This document shows, one piece after another, positions 1 to 11,620 of a DNA stretch of 64,000 nt (positions are counted from its first letter, which is position 1; every line of letters begins with the position of its first letter). The DNA comes from Siphlonurus alternatus (taxonomy: Eukaryota > Arthropoda > Insecta > Ephemeroptera > Siphlonuridae). The DNA is taken from positions 21,497,608 through 21,561,607 of the forward strand of contig OX463787.1 of NCBI GenBank assembly GCA_949825025.1, written 5' to 3'. A program made the position numbers and the translations under genes. The notes below the pieces were generated by a model. That model ran no database searches and was not told the origin of the DNA. It saw nothing but the letters and a program-made list of their open reading frames with translations.

Positions 1-3000
1 TGGGTCCGGTTGGCCGAGTTAGCCTGGTTGGCCAGGTTAGCCTGGTTGGCCTTGTTGTGCTGGTTGGATGGTTGGTCTGGTTGCCCTGCTTGGCCTGGTT
101 GACCAGGTTGGCCTGGTTAGCCTGGTTGGTCTGGTAGGCCTGGTGGGTCCAGTTGGCCGAGTTAGCTTAGTAGGCCTGATTGGCCTGGTTGGCCTGGTTG
201 GGCTGGTTGGCTAGTTGGCCTAGTTGGCCTGGTTGACCTGGTTTGCCTGGTTGGTCTGGTTGGTCTGGTTGGGCTGGTTGGATGGTTGGTCTGGTTGCCC
301 TGCATGGCCTGGTTGACCAGGTTGGCCTGGATAGCCTGGTTGGTCTGGTTGGTCTGGATAGCCTCGTTGGCCCGGTTGGTCTATTTGGTCCGGTTGGCCG
401 AGTTAGTCTAGTTGGCCAGGTTAGCATGGTTGGCCAGGTTGGTCGGGTTGGTCTGGTTGGCTGGTTGGCCTGGTTGGTCTGGTTGGGCTGGTTGGCCCAG
501 TTGGTCTGGTAAGCCTGGTGGGTCCAGTTGGCCGAGTTAGCCTGTTGGGCCAGGTTAGCCTGGTTTGCCTAGTTGGCCTGGATGGTCTGGTTGGCCTGGT
601 TGGCCTGGTTTGTATGGTTGGGCTGGTTGGCTGGTTGGCCTGGTGGGTCCAGTTGGCCTGGTTGGCCTGGTTGGCCTGGTTAGCTGGTTAGCCTGGATGG
701 CCTAATTGGCTGGATGGCCTGTTTGGTCCTGTTGGGCTGGTAGGCCCAGTTGGTCTGGTAGGCCTGGTGGGTCCAGTTGGCCGAGTTAGCCTAGTAGGCC
801 AGGTTAGCCTGGTTTGTCTAGTTGGCCTGGATGGTCTGGTTTGCCTGGTTGGCCTGGTTGGTATGGTTGGCCTGGTTGCCCTGGTTGGCCTGGTTGCCCT
901 GGTTGGCCTGGTTGACCAGTTTGGCCTGGTTAGCCTGGTTGGTCTGGTTGGTCTAGTTTGCCTCGATAATCCGGTTGGTCTATTTAGTCCGGTTGGCCGA
1001 GTAAGTCTGGTTAGCATGGTTATCCTGGTTGGCCTGGTTGGCCTGGCTGGTCTGGTAGGCCTGGTGGGTCCGGTTGGCCGAGTTAGCCTGGTTGGCCAGG
1101 TTAGCCTGGTTGGCCTTGTTGTGCTGGTTGGTCTGGTTGCCCTGCTTGGCCTGGTTGACCAGGTTGGCCTGGTTAGCCTGGTTGGTCTGGTTGGTCTGGT
1201 TGTCCTCGTTGGCCCGGTTGGTCTATTTGGTCCGGTTGGCCGAGTTAGTCTAGTTTGCCAGGTTAGCTTGGTTGGTCTGGTAGGCCTGGTGGTTCCGGTT
1301 GGCAGAGTTAGCTTGGCTGGCCTGGTTGGGCTGATTTGCCTGGTTGGCCTGGTGTGGCTGGTTGGGCTGTTTGGCCTGATTGGCTGGATGGCCTGTTTGG
1401 TCCGGATGGGCTGGTTGACCCAGTTGGTCTGGTAGGCCTGGTGGGTCCAGTTGGCCGTGTTAGCCTGGTGGGCCAGGTTAGCCTGGTTGGCCTAGTTGGC
1501 CTGGATGGCCTGGTTGGCCTGTTGGCCTGGTTGGCCTGGTTGGCTGGTTGGCCTGGTTGCCCTGGTTGGTCTGTTTGACCAGTTTGGCCTGTTTAGCCTG
1601 GTTGATCTGGTTGGTCTATTGGCCTCGATGGACCGGTTGGTCTATTTGGTCCGGTTGGGGAGTAAGTCTGGTTGGCATGGTTATCCTGGTTGGCCTGGTT
1701 GGCCTTGCTGGTCTGGTAGGCTAGGTAAGTCCGGTTGGCCGAGTTAGCCTGGTTGGCCAGGTTAGCATGGTTGGCCTGGGTGGGCTGGTTGGATGGTTAA
1801 TCTGGTTGCCCTGCTTGGCCTGGTTGACCAGGTACGCCTGGTTAGTCTGGTTTGTCTGGTTGGCCGCGTTGGCCCGGTTGGTCTGGTAGGCCTGGTGGGT
1901 CCGGTTGGCCGAGTTAGCTTGGTTGGCCAGGTGAGCCTGGTTGGCCTGGCTGGGCTTGTTGGAAAGGTTTGCCTGGTGTGGCTGGTTGGCCTGATTGGCC
2001 TGGTTGGCCTGGTTGGCTTGTTGGCCTGGTTGGCCTGGTTGGCCTGGTTGCCTAGTTGGCTTGGTTGCCTGGGTTGGCCTGGTTGGCTTGGTTGGTCTGG
2101 TAGGCCTGGTGGGTCCGGTTGGCACAGTTAGCTTGGTTGGCCAGGTGAGCCTGGTTGGTCTGGTTGGGCTGGTTACTCTGGTTGGCCTGGTTGACCAGGT
2201 TGGGCTGGTTGGGCTGGTTGGCTGGTTTGCCTGGTTGCCCTGGTTGGCCTGGATGACCAGGTTGGCCTGGTTAGCCTGGTTGGCTGGTTGATCTAGTTGC
2301 CCTGGTTGGCCTGGTTGACCAGGTTGGTCTGGTTGGTCTGGTTGATCTGGTGTGGCTGTTTGGGCTGGTTGGCCTGGTTTAACAGGTTGGCCTGGTTAGC
2401 TTGGTTGGCTGGTTGGTCTGGTTTGCCTGGTTGGCCTGGTTGGCCTGGATGGCCTGATTGGCTGGATGGCCTGTTTGGTCCTGTTGGGCTGGTTAGCCTC
2501 GTTGGCCCGGTTGGTCTATTTGGTCCGGTTGGCCGAGTTAGTCTAGTTGGCCAGGTTAGCCTGGTTGGACTAGTTGGCCTGGTTGGCCTGGTTGGGCTGG
2601 TTGGCTGGTTGGCCTGGTTGCCCTGGTTGGCCTGGTTAGCCTGGTTGGTCTGGTTGGTCTCGTTGGCCTCGATGGTCCGTTTGGTCTATTTGGTCCGGTT
2701 GGCCGAGTAAGTCTGGTTGGCATGGTTATCCTGGTTGGCCTTGTTGGCCTGGCTGGTCTGGTAGGCCTGGTGGGTCCAGTTTTCAGAGTTAGCCTGGTTG
2801 GCCAGGTTAGCCTGGTTGGCCTGGTTGGCCTGGTTGGGCTGGTTGGCTAGTTGGCCTGGTTGGCCTGGTTGGCCTGGTTGACCTGGTTGGCCTGGTTAGT
2901 CTGGTTGGTCTGGTTGGGCTGGTTGGATGGTTGGTCTGGTTGCCCTGCTTGGCCTGGTTGACCAGGTTGGTCTGGTTGGGCTGGATGGGCTGGTTGGCTG

Positions 3001-3030
3001 GTTGGCCTGGTTGCCCTGGTTGGCCTGGAT
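1..3030 (+). repeat. Higher-order block R, copy 1 (left edge cut by window)
   Basis: The order of variant monomers here recurs at 35.3-38.3 kb and 49.15-52.1 kb, shifted by about 35.31-35.34 kb from the first of these. Shared landmarks include the GGCCTTGTTGTGCTGG phrase, the GCCTCGATAATCCGG phrase near 961-978 and a TCCAGTTTTCAGAG phrase near 2,776-2,789. Parts also recur at 57.5-58.5 and 61.4-62.4 kb. The block starts inside the array, so its true left end is unknown. Long open frames at 767-1435 (plus) and 1721-2125 (minus) are repeat by-products. Confidence 0.85.
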
Positions 3031-4857
3031 GACCAGGTTGGCCTGGTTAGCCTGGTTGGCCTGGTTGGCTGGTTGGTCTAGTTGCACTGGTTGGCCTGGT
3101 TGACCAGGTTGGCCTGGTTAGCCTGGTTGGTCTGGTTGGTCTGGTTGGCCTCGTTGGCCCGGTTGGTCTATTTGGTCCTGTTGGCCGAGTTAGTCTGGTT
3201 CACAAGGTTAGCCTGGCTGGCCTGGCTGGTCTGTTAGGCCTGGTTGGCCTGGTTAGTCTGGTTGGTCTGGTTGGGCTGGTTGGATGGTTGGTCTGGTTGC
3301 CCTGCTTGGCCTGGTTGACCAGGTTGGCCTGGATAGCCTGGTTGGTCTGGTTGGTCTGGATAGTTTCGTTGGCCCGGTTGGTCTATTTTGTCTGGTTGGC
3401 CGAGTTAGTCTAGTTGGCCAGGTTAGCCTGGTTGTCCAGGTTGGCCTGGTTGGCTTGGTTGGTGTGGTAGGCCTGGTGGGTCCGGTTGGCCGAGTTAGCT
3501 TGGTTAGCCAGGTTAGCCTGGTTGGCCTGGTTGGCCTGGTTGGGCTGGTTGGGCTGGTTGGCCTGGTGTGGCTGGTTGGGCTGGTTGGCCTGATTGGCCT
3601 GGTTAGCTTGTTGACCTGGTTGCAATGGTTGGCCTGGTTTGCTTGTTGGCCTGGTTGCCCTGGTTGGCCTGGTTGACCAGGTTGGTCTGGATGGGCTGGT
3701 TGGCTGGTTGGCCTGGTTGCCCTGGTTGGCCTGGATGACCAGGTTGGCCTGGTTAGCCTGGTTGGCCTGGTTGGCTGGTTGGTCTAGTTGCACTGGTTGG
3801 CCTGGTTGACCAGGTTGGCCTGGTTAGCCTGGTTGGTCTGGTTGGTCTGGTTGGCCTCGTTGGCTCGGTTGGTCTATTTGGTCCGGTTGGCCGAGTTAGT
3901 CTGGTTCGCAAGGTTAGCCTGGTTGGCCTGGCTGGTCTGTTAGGCCTGGTGGGTCTGGTTGGCCGAGTAGTAGTCTGATTGGCCAGGTTAGCCTGGTTGG
4001 GCTGGGGTGGCTGGTTGGTCTGGTTGCCCTGGTTGGCCTGGTTGACCAGGTTGGCCTGGTTGGCCTGGTTGGCCCGGTTGGCTGGTTGACCAGGTTGGTC
4101 TGGTTGGGCTGGTTGGCTGTTTGGCCTGGTTGGCCTGGATGACCAGGTTGGCCTGGTTAGCCTGGCTGGCCTGGATGGCTGGTTGGTCTAGTTACCCTGG
4201 TTGGCCCGGTTGGTCTGGTTGGTCTGGTGTAGCTGGTTGGGCTGGTTGGCCTGATTGGCCTGGATGGCCTGGTTGGCTTGTTGGCCTGGTTGCCCTGGTT
4301 GGCCTGGTTGGCTAGTTGGTCAGGTTAGCCTGGTTGGCCAGGTTGGCCTGGTTGGCTTGGTTGGTTTGGTAGGCCTGGTGGGTCCAGTTGGCCGAGTTAG
4401 CTTGGTTGGCCAGGTTAGCCTGGTTGGCTTGGTCGGCCTGGTTGGGCTGGTTGGCCTGGTTGGCCTGGTGTGGCTGGTTGGGCTGGTTGGTATGATTGGC
4501 CTGGTTGGCCTGGTTAACTTGTTGACCTGGTTGCCCTGGTTGGCCTGGTTGGCTAGTTGGCCTGGTTGGCCTGGTTGACCTGGTTGGCCTGGTTGGTCTG
4601 GTTGGTCTGGTTGGCTGGTTGGCCTGGTTGGTCTGGTTGGGCTTTTCGGGCTGGTTGGCTGGTTGGCCTGGTTGGGCAAATTAGCCTGGCAGGACTGGTA
4701 AGCTTGGTTGGCCTGGTTGGCTAGTTGTCCTGGTTGGCCTGGTTGACCTGGTTGGCCTGGTTGGCTGGTTGGCTGGTTGGCCTGGTTGGGCAAGTTAGCC
4801 TGGCAGGACTGGTAAGCTTGGTTGGCCTGGTTGGCTAGTTGTCCTGGTTGGCCTGGT
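3030..4857 (+). repeat. 1.83-1.85 kb tandem pair, copy 1
   Basis: This segment matches 4,858-6,658 at an offset of 1,828 bp on the left and 1,846 bp on the right; the 18-bp change is two monomers. Rare variants tie the copies together: GTTCACAAGG at 3,198 and 5,026, a C interrupting the T run (GCTTTTCGGG) at 4,641, and GGGCAAATTAG near 4,675. An 11-bp unit containing TAGTAG lies at 3,968-3,973. HindIII sites fall at 4,700 and 4,814. Confidence 0.88.
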
Positions 4858-6658
4858 TGACCAGGTTGGCCTGGTTAGCCTGGTTGGCCTGGTTGGCTGG
4901 TTGGTCTAGTTGCACTGGTTGGCCTGGTTGACCAGGTTGGCCTGGTTAGCCTGGTTGGTCTGGTTGGTCTGGTTGGCCTCGTTGGCCCGGTTGGTCTATT
5001 TGGTCCGGTTGGCCGAGTTAGTCTGGTTCACAAGGTTAGCCTGGTTGGCCTGGCTGGTCTGTTAGGCCTGGTTGGCCTGGTTAGTCTGGTTGGTCTGGTT
5101 GGGCTGGTTGGATGGTTGGTCTGGTTGCCCTGCTTGGCCTGGTTGACCAGGTTGGCCTGGATAGCCTGGTTGGTCTGGTTGGTCTGGATAGCCTCGTTGG
5201 CCCGGTTGGTCTATTTTGTCTGGTTGGCCGAGTTAGTCTAGTTGGCCAGGTTAGCCTGGTTGTCCAGGTTGGCCTGGTTGGCTTGGTTGGTGTGGTAGGC
5301 CTGGTGGGTCCGGTTGGCCGAGTTAGCTTGGTTAGCCAGGTTAGCCTGGTTGGCCTGGTTGGCCTGGTTGGGCTGGTTGGGCTGGTTGGCCTGGTGTGGC
5401 TGGTTGGGCTGGTTGGCCTGATTGGCCTGGTTAGCTTGTTGACCTGGTTGCAATGGTTGGCCTGGTTTGCTTGTTGGCCTGGTTGCCCTGGTTGGCCTGG
5501 TTGACCAGGTTGGTCTGGTTGGGCTGGATGGGCTGGATGGGCTGGTTGGCTGGTTGGCCTGGTTGCCCTGGTTGGCCTGGATGACCAGGTTGGCCTGGTT
5601 AGCCTGGTTGGCCTGGTTGGCTGGTTGGTCTAGTTGCACTGGTTGGCCTGGTTGACCAGGTTCGCCTGGTTAGCCTGGTTGGTCTGGTTGGTCTGGTTGG
5701 CCTCGTTGGCTCGGTTGGTCTATTTGGTCCGGTTGGCCGAGTTAGTCTGGTTTGCAAGGTTAGCCTGGTTGGCCTGGCTGGTCTGTTAGGCCTGGTGGGT
5801 CTGGTTGGCCGAGTAGTAGTCTGATTGGCCAGGTTAGCCTGGTTGGGCTGGGGTGGCTGGTTGGTCTGGTTGCCCTGGTTGGCCTGGTTGACCAGGTTGG
5901 CCTGGTTGGCCTGGTTGGCCCGGTTGGCTGGTTGACCAGGTTGGTCTGGTTGGGCTGGTTGGCTGTTTGGCCTGGTTGGCCTGGATGACCAGGTTGGCCT
6001 GGTTAGCCTGGCTGGCCTGGATGGCTGGTTGGTCTAGTTACCCTGGTTGGCCCGGTTGGTCTGGTTGGTCTGGTGTAGCTGGTTGGGCTGGTTGGCCTGA
6101 TTGGCATGGATGGCCTGGTTGGCTTGTTGGCCTGGTTGCCCTGGTTGGCCTGGTTGGCTAGTTGGTCAGGTTAGCCTGGTTGGCCAGGTTGGCCTGGTTG
6201 GCTTGGTTGGTTTGGTAGGCCTGGTGGGTCCAGTTGGCCGAGTTAGCTTGGTTGGCCAGGTTAGCCTGGTTGGCTTGGTCGGCCTGGTTGGGCTGGTTGG
6301 CCTGGTTGGCCTGGTGTGGCTGGTTGGGCTGGTTGGTATGATTGGCCTGGTTGGCCTGGTTAACTTGTTGACCTGGTTGCCCTGGTTGGCCTGGTTGGCT
6401 AGTTGGCCTGGTTGGCCTGGTTGACCTGGTTGGCCTGGTTGGTCTGGTTGGTCTGGTTGGCTGGTTGGCCTGGTTGGTCTGGTTGGGCTTTTCGGGCTGG
6501 TTGGCTGGTTGGCCTGGTTGGGCAAATTAGCCTGGCAGGACTGGTAAGCTTGGTTGGCCTGGTTGGCTAGTTGTCCTGGTTGGCCTGGTTGACCTGGTTG
6601 GCCTGGTTGGCTGGTTGGCTGGTTGGCCTGGTTGGGCAAGTTAGCCTGGCAGGACTGG
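4858..6658 (+). repeat. 1.83-1.85 kb tandem pair, copy 2
   Basis: Copy 2 of the preceding block. The match ends where copy 1 reads GGACTGGTAAGC (about 4,812) and this copy reads GGACTGGTTAGC (about 6,658). It holds the matching TAGTAG unit at 5,814-5,819 and a HindIII site at 6,546. The copies are close in sequence, so the duplication looks recent. Confidence 0.88.
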
Positions 6659-7610
6659 TTAGCTTGGTTGGCTGTTTGGTCTGGTTGGCCTGGTTAGCTG
6701 GTTGGCCTGGATGGCCTGATTGGCTGGATGGCCTGTTTGGTCCTGTTGGGCTGGTAGGCCCAGTTGGTCTGGTAGGCCTGGTGGGTCCAGTTGGCCGAGT
6801 TAGCCTAGTAGGCCAGGTTAGCCTGGTTTGCCTAGTTGGCCTGGATGGTCTGGTTGGCCTGGTTGGCCAGGTTGGTATGGTTGGGCTGGTTGGCTGGTTG
6901 GCCTGTTTGCCCTGGTTGGCCTGGTTGACCAGTTTGGCCTGGTTAGCCTGGTTGGTCTGGTTGGTCTAGTTTGCCTCGATAATCCGGTTGGTCTATTTGG
7001 TCCGGTTGGCCGAGTAAGTCTGGTTAGCATGGTTATCCTGGTTGGCCTGGCTGGTCTGGTAGGCCTGGTGGGTCCGGTTGGCCGAGTTAGCCTGGTTGGC
7101 CTGGTTGTGCTGGTTGGATGGTTGGTCTGGTTGCCCTGCTTGGCCTGGTTGACCAGGTTGGCCTGGTTAGCCTGGTTGGTCTGGTTGGTCTGGTTAGCCT
7201 GGCTGGCCTGGATGGCTGGTTGGTCTAGTTACCCTGGTTGGCCCAGTTGGTCTGGTGTAGCTGGTTGGGCTGGTTGGCCTGATTGGCCTGGATGGCCTGG
7301 TTGGCTTGTTGCCCTGGTTGGCCTGGTGGGCTAGTTGGTCTGGTTGGCCAGGTTGGCCTGGTTGGCTTGGTTGGTCTGGTAGGCCTGGTGGGTCCAGTTG
7401 GCCGAGTTAGCTTGGTTGGCCAGGTTAGCCTGGTTGGCCTGGTCGGCCTGGTTGGGCTGGTTGGCCTGGTTGGCCTGGTGTGGCTGGTTGGGCTGGTTGG
7501 TATGATTGGCCTAGTTGGCCTGGTTAACTTGTTGACCTGGTTGCCCTGGTTGGCTAGTTGGCCTGGTTGGCCTGGTTGACCTGGTTGGCCTGGTTGGTCT
7601 GGTTGGTCTG
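6659..7610 (+). repeat. Mosaic block between tandem pair and module A
   Basis: The first part (about 6,660-7,170) follows module A order and matches 7.81-8.33 kb at an offset of 1,147-1,165 bp. Near 7,190 it switches to the order of the 4.15-4.6 kb region. The same switch, GGTTAGCCTGGCTGGCC after GGTCTGG, recurs near 56,170-56,200, so the two places share one recombination history. Confidence 0.75.
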
Positions 7611-9930
7611 GTTGGCCTGGTTGGTCTGGTTGGGCTTTTTGGGCTGGTTGGCTGGTTGGCATGGTTGGGCAAGTTAGCCTGGCAGGACTGGTAAGCTTGG
7701 TTGGCCTGGTTGGCTAGTTGTCCTGGTTGGCCTGGTTGACCTGGTTGGCCTGGTTGGTCTGGTTGGCTGGTTGGCTGGTTGGCCTGGTTGGGCAAGTTAG
7801 CCTGGCAGGACTGGTTAGCTTGGTTGGCTGGTTGGTCTGGTTGGCCTGGTTGGCCTGGTTAGCTGGTTGGCCTGGATGGCCTGATTGGCTGGATGGCCTG
7901 TTTGGTCCTGTTGGGCTGGTAGGCCCAGTTGGTCTGGTAGGCCTGGTGGGTCCAGTTGGCCGAGTTAGCTTAGTAGGCCAGGTTAGCCTGGTTTGCCTAG
8001 TTGGCCTGGATGGTCTGGTTGGCCTGGTTGGCCTGGTTGGTATGGTTGGGCTGGTTGGCTGGTTGGCCTGGTTGCCCTGGTTGGCCTGGTTGACCAGTTT
8101 GGCCTGGTTAGCCTGGTTGGTCTGGTTGGTCTAGTTTGCCTCGATAATCCGGTTGGTCTATTTGGTCCGGTTGGCCGAGTAAGTCTGGTTAGCATGGTTA
8201 TCCTGGTTGGCCTGGTTGGCCTGGCTGGTCTGGTAGGCCTAGTGGGTCCGGTTGGCCGAGTTAGCCTGGTTGGCCTGGTTGTGCTGGTTGGATGGTTGGT
8301 CTGGTTGCCCTGCTTGGCCTGGTTAGCCTGGTTGGTCTGGTTGGCCTCGTTGGCCCGGATGGTCTATTTGGTCCGGTTGGCCGAGTTAGTCTAGTTGACC
8401 AGGTTAGCTTGGTTGGTCTGGTAGGCCTGGTGGTTCCGGTTGGCCGAGTTAGCTTGGTTGGCCTGGTTGGGCTGGTTGGCCTGGTTGGCCTGGTGTGGCT
8501 GGTTGGGCTGTTTGGCCTGATTGGCTGGATGGCCTGTTTGGTCCGGTTGGGCTGGTTGGTCCAGTTGGTCTGGTAGGCCTGGTGGGTCCAGTTGGCCGTG
8601 TTAGCCTGGTGGGCCAGGTTAGCCTGGTTGGCCTAGTTGGCCTGGATGGCCTGGTTGGCCTGGTTGGCCTGGTTGGCTGGTTGGCCTGGTTGCCCTGGTT
8701 GGTCTGTTTGACCAGTTTGGCCTGGTTAGCCTGGTTGGTCTGGTTGGTCTAGTTTGCCTCGATAATCCGGTTGGTCTATTTGGTCCGGTTGGCCGAGTAA
8801 GTCTGGTTAGCATGGTTATCCTGGTTTGCCTGGTTGGCCTTGCTGGTCTGGTAGGCCAGGTGGGTCCGGTTGGCCGAGTTAGCCTGGTTGGCCAGGTTAG
8901 CCTGGTTGGCCTGGTTGGGCTGGTTGGATGGTTGGTCTGGTTGCCCTGCTTGGCCTGGTTGACCAGGTTGGCCTGGTTAGTCTGGTTTGTCTGGTTGGCC
9001 GCGTTGGCCCGGTTGGTCTATTAGGTCCGGATGGCCGAGTTAGTCTAGTTGGCCAGGTTAGCCTGGTTGGCCATGTTGGCCTGGTTGGCTTGGTTGGTCT
9101 GGTAGGCCTGGTGGGTCTGGTTGGCCGAGTTAGCTTGGTTGGCCAGGTTAGCCTGGTTGGCCTGGTTGGCCTGGTTGTGCTGGTGTGGCTTGTTGGGCTG
9201 GTTGGCCTGATTGGCTGGATGGCCTATTTGGTCCGGTTGGGCTGGTTGGCCCAGTTGGTTTGGTAGGCCTGGAGGGTCCAGTTGGCCGAGTTTGCCTGGT
9301 GGGCCAGGTTAGCCTGGTTGGCCTAGTTGGCCTGGATGGCCTGGGTGGCCTGGCTGGCTGGTTGGCCTGGTGGCCCTGGTTGGCCTGGTTGACCAGTTTG
9401 GCCTGGTTAGCCTGGTTGGTCTGGTTGGTCTATTGGCCTCGATGGTCTGGTTGGTCTATTTGGTCCGGTTGGCTGAGTAAGTCTGGTTGGCATTGTTATC
9501 CTGGTTGGCCTGGTTGGCCTGGCTGGTCTTGTAGGCCTGGTGGGTCTGGTTGGCCGAGTTAGCTTGGATGGCCAGGTTAGCCTGGTTGGTCTGGTTGGTC
9601 TGGTTGGCCTCGTTGGCCCGGTTGGTCTATTTGGTCCGGTTGGCCGAGTTAGTCTAGTTGGCCAGGTTAGCCTGTTTGGCCAGGTTGGCCTGGTTGGCTT
9701 GGTTGGTCTGGTAGGCTTGGTGGGTCCGGTTGGCCGAGTTAGCTTGGTTGGCCAGGTGAGCCTGGTTGGCCTGGCTGTGCTGGTTGGAAAGGTTTGCCTG
9801 GTGTGGCTGGTTGGCCTGATTGGCCTGGTTGGCCTGGTTGGCTTGTTGGCCTGGTTGGCCTGGTTGGCCTGGTTGGCCTGGTTGGCTAGTTGGCTTCGTT
9901 GCCTGGGTTGGCCTGGTTGGCTTGATTGGT
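7611..9930 (+). repeat. Module A, copy 1 (most divergent)
   Basis: Module A begins around a GGGCAAG / CAGGACTGG / HindIII cluster (HindIII at 7,693), then two consecutive 8-bp units, and runs to a TTGGAAAGGTTTGCC phrase. It matches 11.62-13.93 kb at 4,002-4,047 bp. At 9,064-9,073 it reads TGGTTGGCCA where all six other module A copies read the palindrome TGGTTAACCA, marking it as the outlying copy. Confidence 0.85.
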
Positions 9931-11620
9931 CTGGTAGGCCTGGTGGGTCTGGTTGGCCGAGTTAGCTTGGTTAGCCAGGTGAGCCTGGTTGGCCTGGTTG
10001 GGCTGGTTGCTCTGGTTGGCCTGGTTGACCTGGTTGGCCTGGTTGGTCTGGTTGGTCTATTTGGTCCGGTTGGCTGAGTTAGTCTAGTTGGCCAGGTTAG
10101 CCTGGTTGGCCAGGTTAGCCTGGTTGGCCTGGTTGGGCTGGTTGGATGGTTGGTCTGGTTGCCCTGCTTGGCCAGGTTGACCAGGTTGGCCTGGTTGGTC
10201 TAGTTGGCCTCGTTGGCCCGGTTGGTCTATTTGGTCCGGTTGGCTGAGTTAGTCTAGTTGGCCAGGTTAGCCTGGTTGGCCAGGTTGGCCTGGTTGGCTT
10301 GGTTGGTCTGGTAGGCCTGGTGGGTCCGGTTGGCCGAATTAGCTTGGTTGGCCAGATTAGCCTGGTTGGCCTTTTGGCCTGATGGGGCTGGTTGGCCTGG
10401 TTGGCCTGGTGTGGCTGGTTGGCCTTATTGGCCTGGTTGGCTTGTTGGCCTGGTTGCCCTGTTTGGCCTGGTTGACCAGGTTGGTCTGGTTAGCCTGGTT
10501 GGCTGGTTGACAAGGTTGGGCTGGTTGGGCTGGTTGGCTGGTTTGCCTGGTTGCCCTGGTTGGCCTGGATGACCAGGTTGGCCTGGTTAGCCTGGTTGGC
10601 CTGGTTGGCTGGTTGATCTAGTTGCCCTGGTTGGCCTGGTTGACCAGGTTGGTCTGGTTAGTCTGGTTGGTCTGGTGTGGCTGGTTGGCCTGATTGGCCT
10701 TGTTGGCCTGGTTTAACAGGTTGGCCTGGTTAGCTTGGTTGGCTGGTTTGTCTGGTTTGCCTGGTTGCCCTGGTTGGCCTGGATGGCCTGTTTGGTCCTG
10801 TTGGGCTGGTTAGCCTCGTTGGCCCGGTTGGTCTATTTGGTCCGGTTGGCCGAGTTAGTCTAGTTGGCCAGGTTAGCCTGGTTGGACTAGTTGGCCTGGT
10901 TGGGCTGGTTGGCTGGTTGGCCTGGTTGCCCTGGTTGGCCTGGTTAGCCTGGTTGGTCTGGTTGGTCTCGTTGGCCTCGATGGTCCGGTTTGTCTATTTG
11001 GTCCGGTTGGCCGAGTAAGTCTGGTTGGCATGGTTATCCTGGTTGGCCTTGTTGGCCTGGCTGGTCTGGTAGGCCTGGTGGGTCCAGTTTTCCGAGTTAG
11101 CCTGGTTAGCCAGGTTAGCCTGGTTGGCCTGGTTGGCCTGGTTGGGCTTATTGGCTAGTTGGCCTGGTTGGCCTGGTTGGCCTGGTTGACCTGGTTGGCC
11201 TGGATAGCCTGGTTGGTCTGGTTGGTCTGGATAGCCTCGTTGGCCCGGTTGGCCTGGTTGGCTTGGTTGGTGTGGTAGGCCTGGTGGGTCCGGTTGGCCG
11301 AGTTAGCTTGGTTAGCCAGGTTAGCCTGGTTGGGCTGTTTGGGCTGGTTGGCCTGGTGTGGCTGGTTGGGCTGATTGGCCTGGTTGGCTTGTTGACCTGG
11401 TTGCAATGGTTGGCCTGGTTTGCTTGTTTGCCTGGTTGCCCTGGTTGGCCTGGTTGACCAGGTTGTGCTGGATGGGCTGGTTGGCCTGGTTGCCCTGGTT
11501 GGCCTGGATGACCAGGTTGGCCTGGTTAGCCTGGTTGGCCTGGTTGGCTGGTTGGTCTAGTTGCACTGGTTGGCCTGGTTGACCAGGTTGGCCTGGTTGG
11601 TCTGGTTGGTCTGGTTGGCT
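9931..11620 (+). repeat. Module B, short divergent copy
   Basis: The segment carries landmarks of module B in order: GGCCTTTTGGCCTGATG near 10,369, GTTTAACAGG near 10,711, TCCAGTTTTCCGAG near 11,083 and GGTTGCAATGG near 11,399. It is shorter than the copies at 16.5, 24.5, 30.0 and 43.8 kb. A HindIII site lies just beyond it at 11,704. Confidence 0.75.

Noticed and set aside
767..1435. Long plus-strand open frame (222 codons), with similar ones at 36,848-37,603 and 39,176-40,006
   Set aside because: The product is a monotonous LVG/WLA/GWP period-3 string that changes phase at each 8-bp unit. Overlapping frames on both strands are equally open. No domain, start context or codon signature is visible.
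7636..7640. TTTTT runs (GGGCTTTTTGGG) as RNA polymerase III terminators
   Set aside because: No A-box or B-box promoter or small RNA gene was recognised nearby. The run is one variant monomer repeated in many modules.
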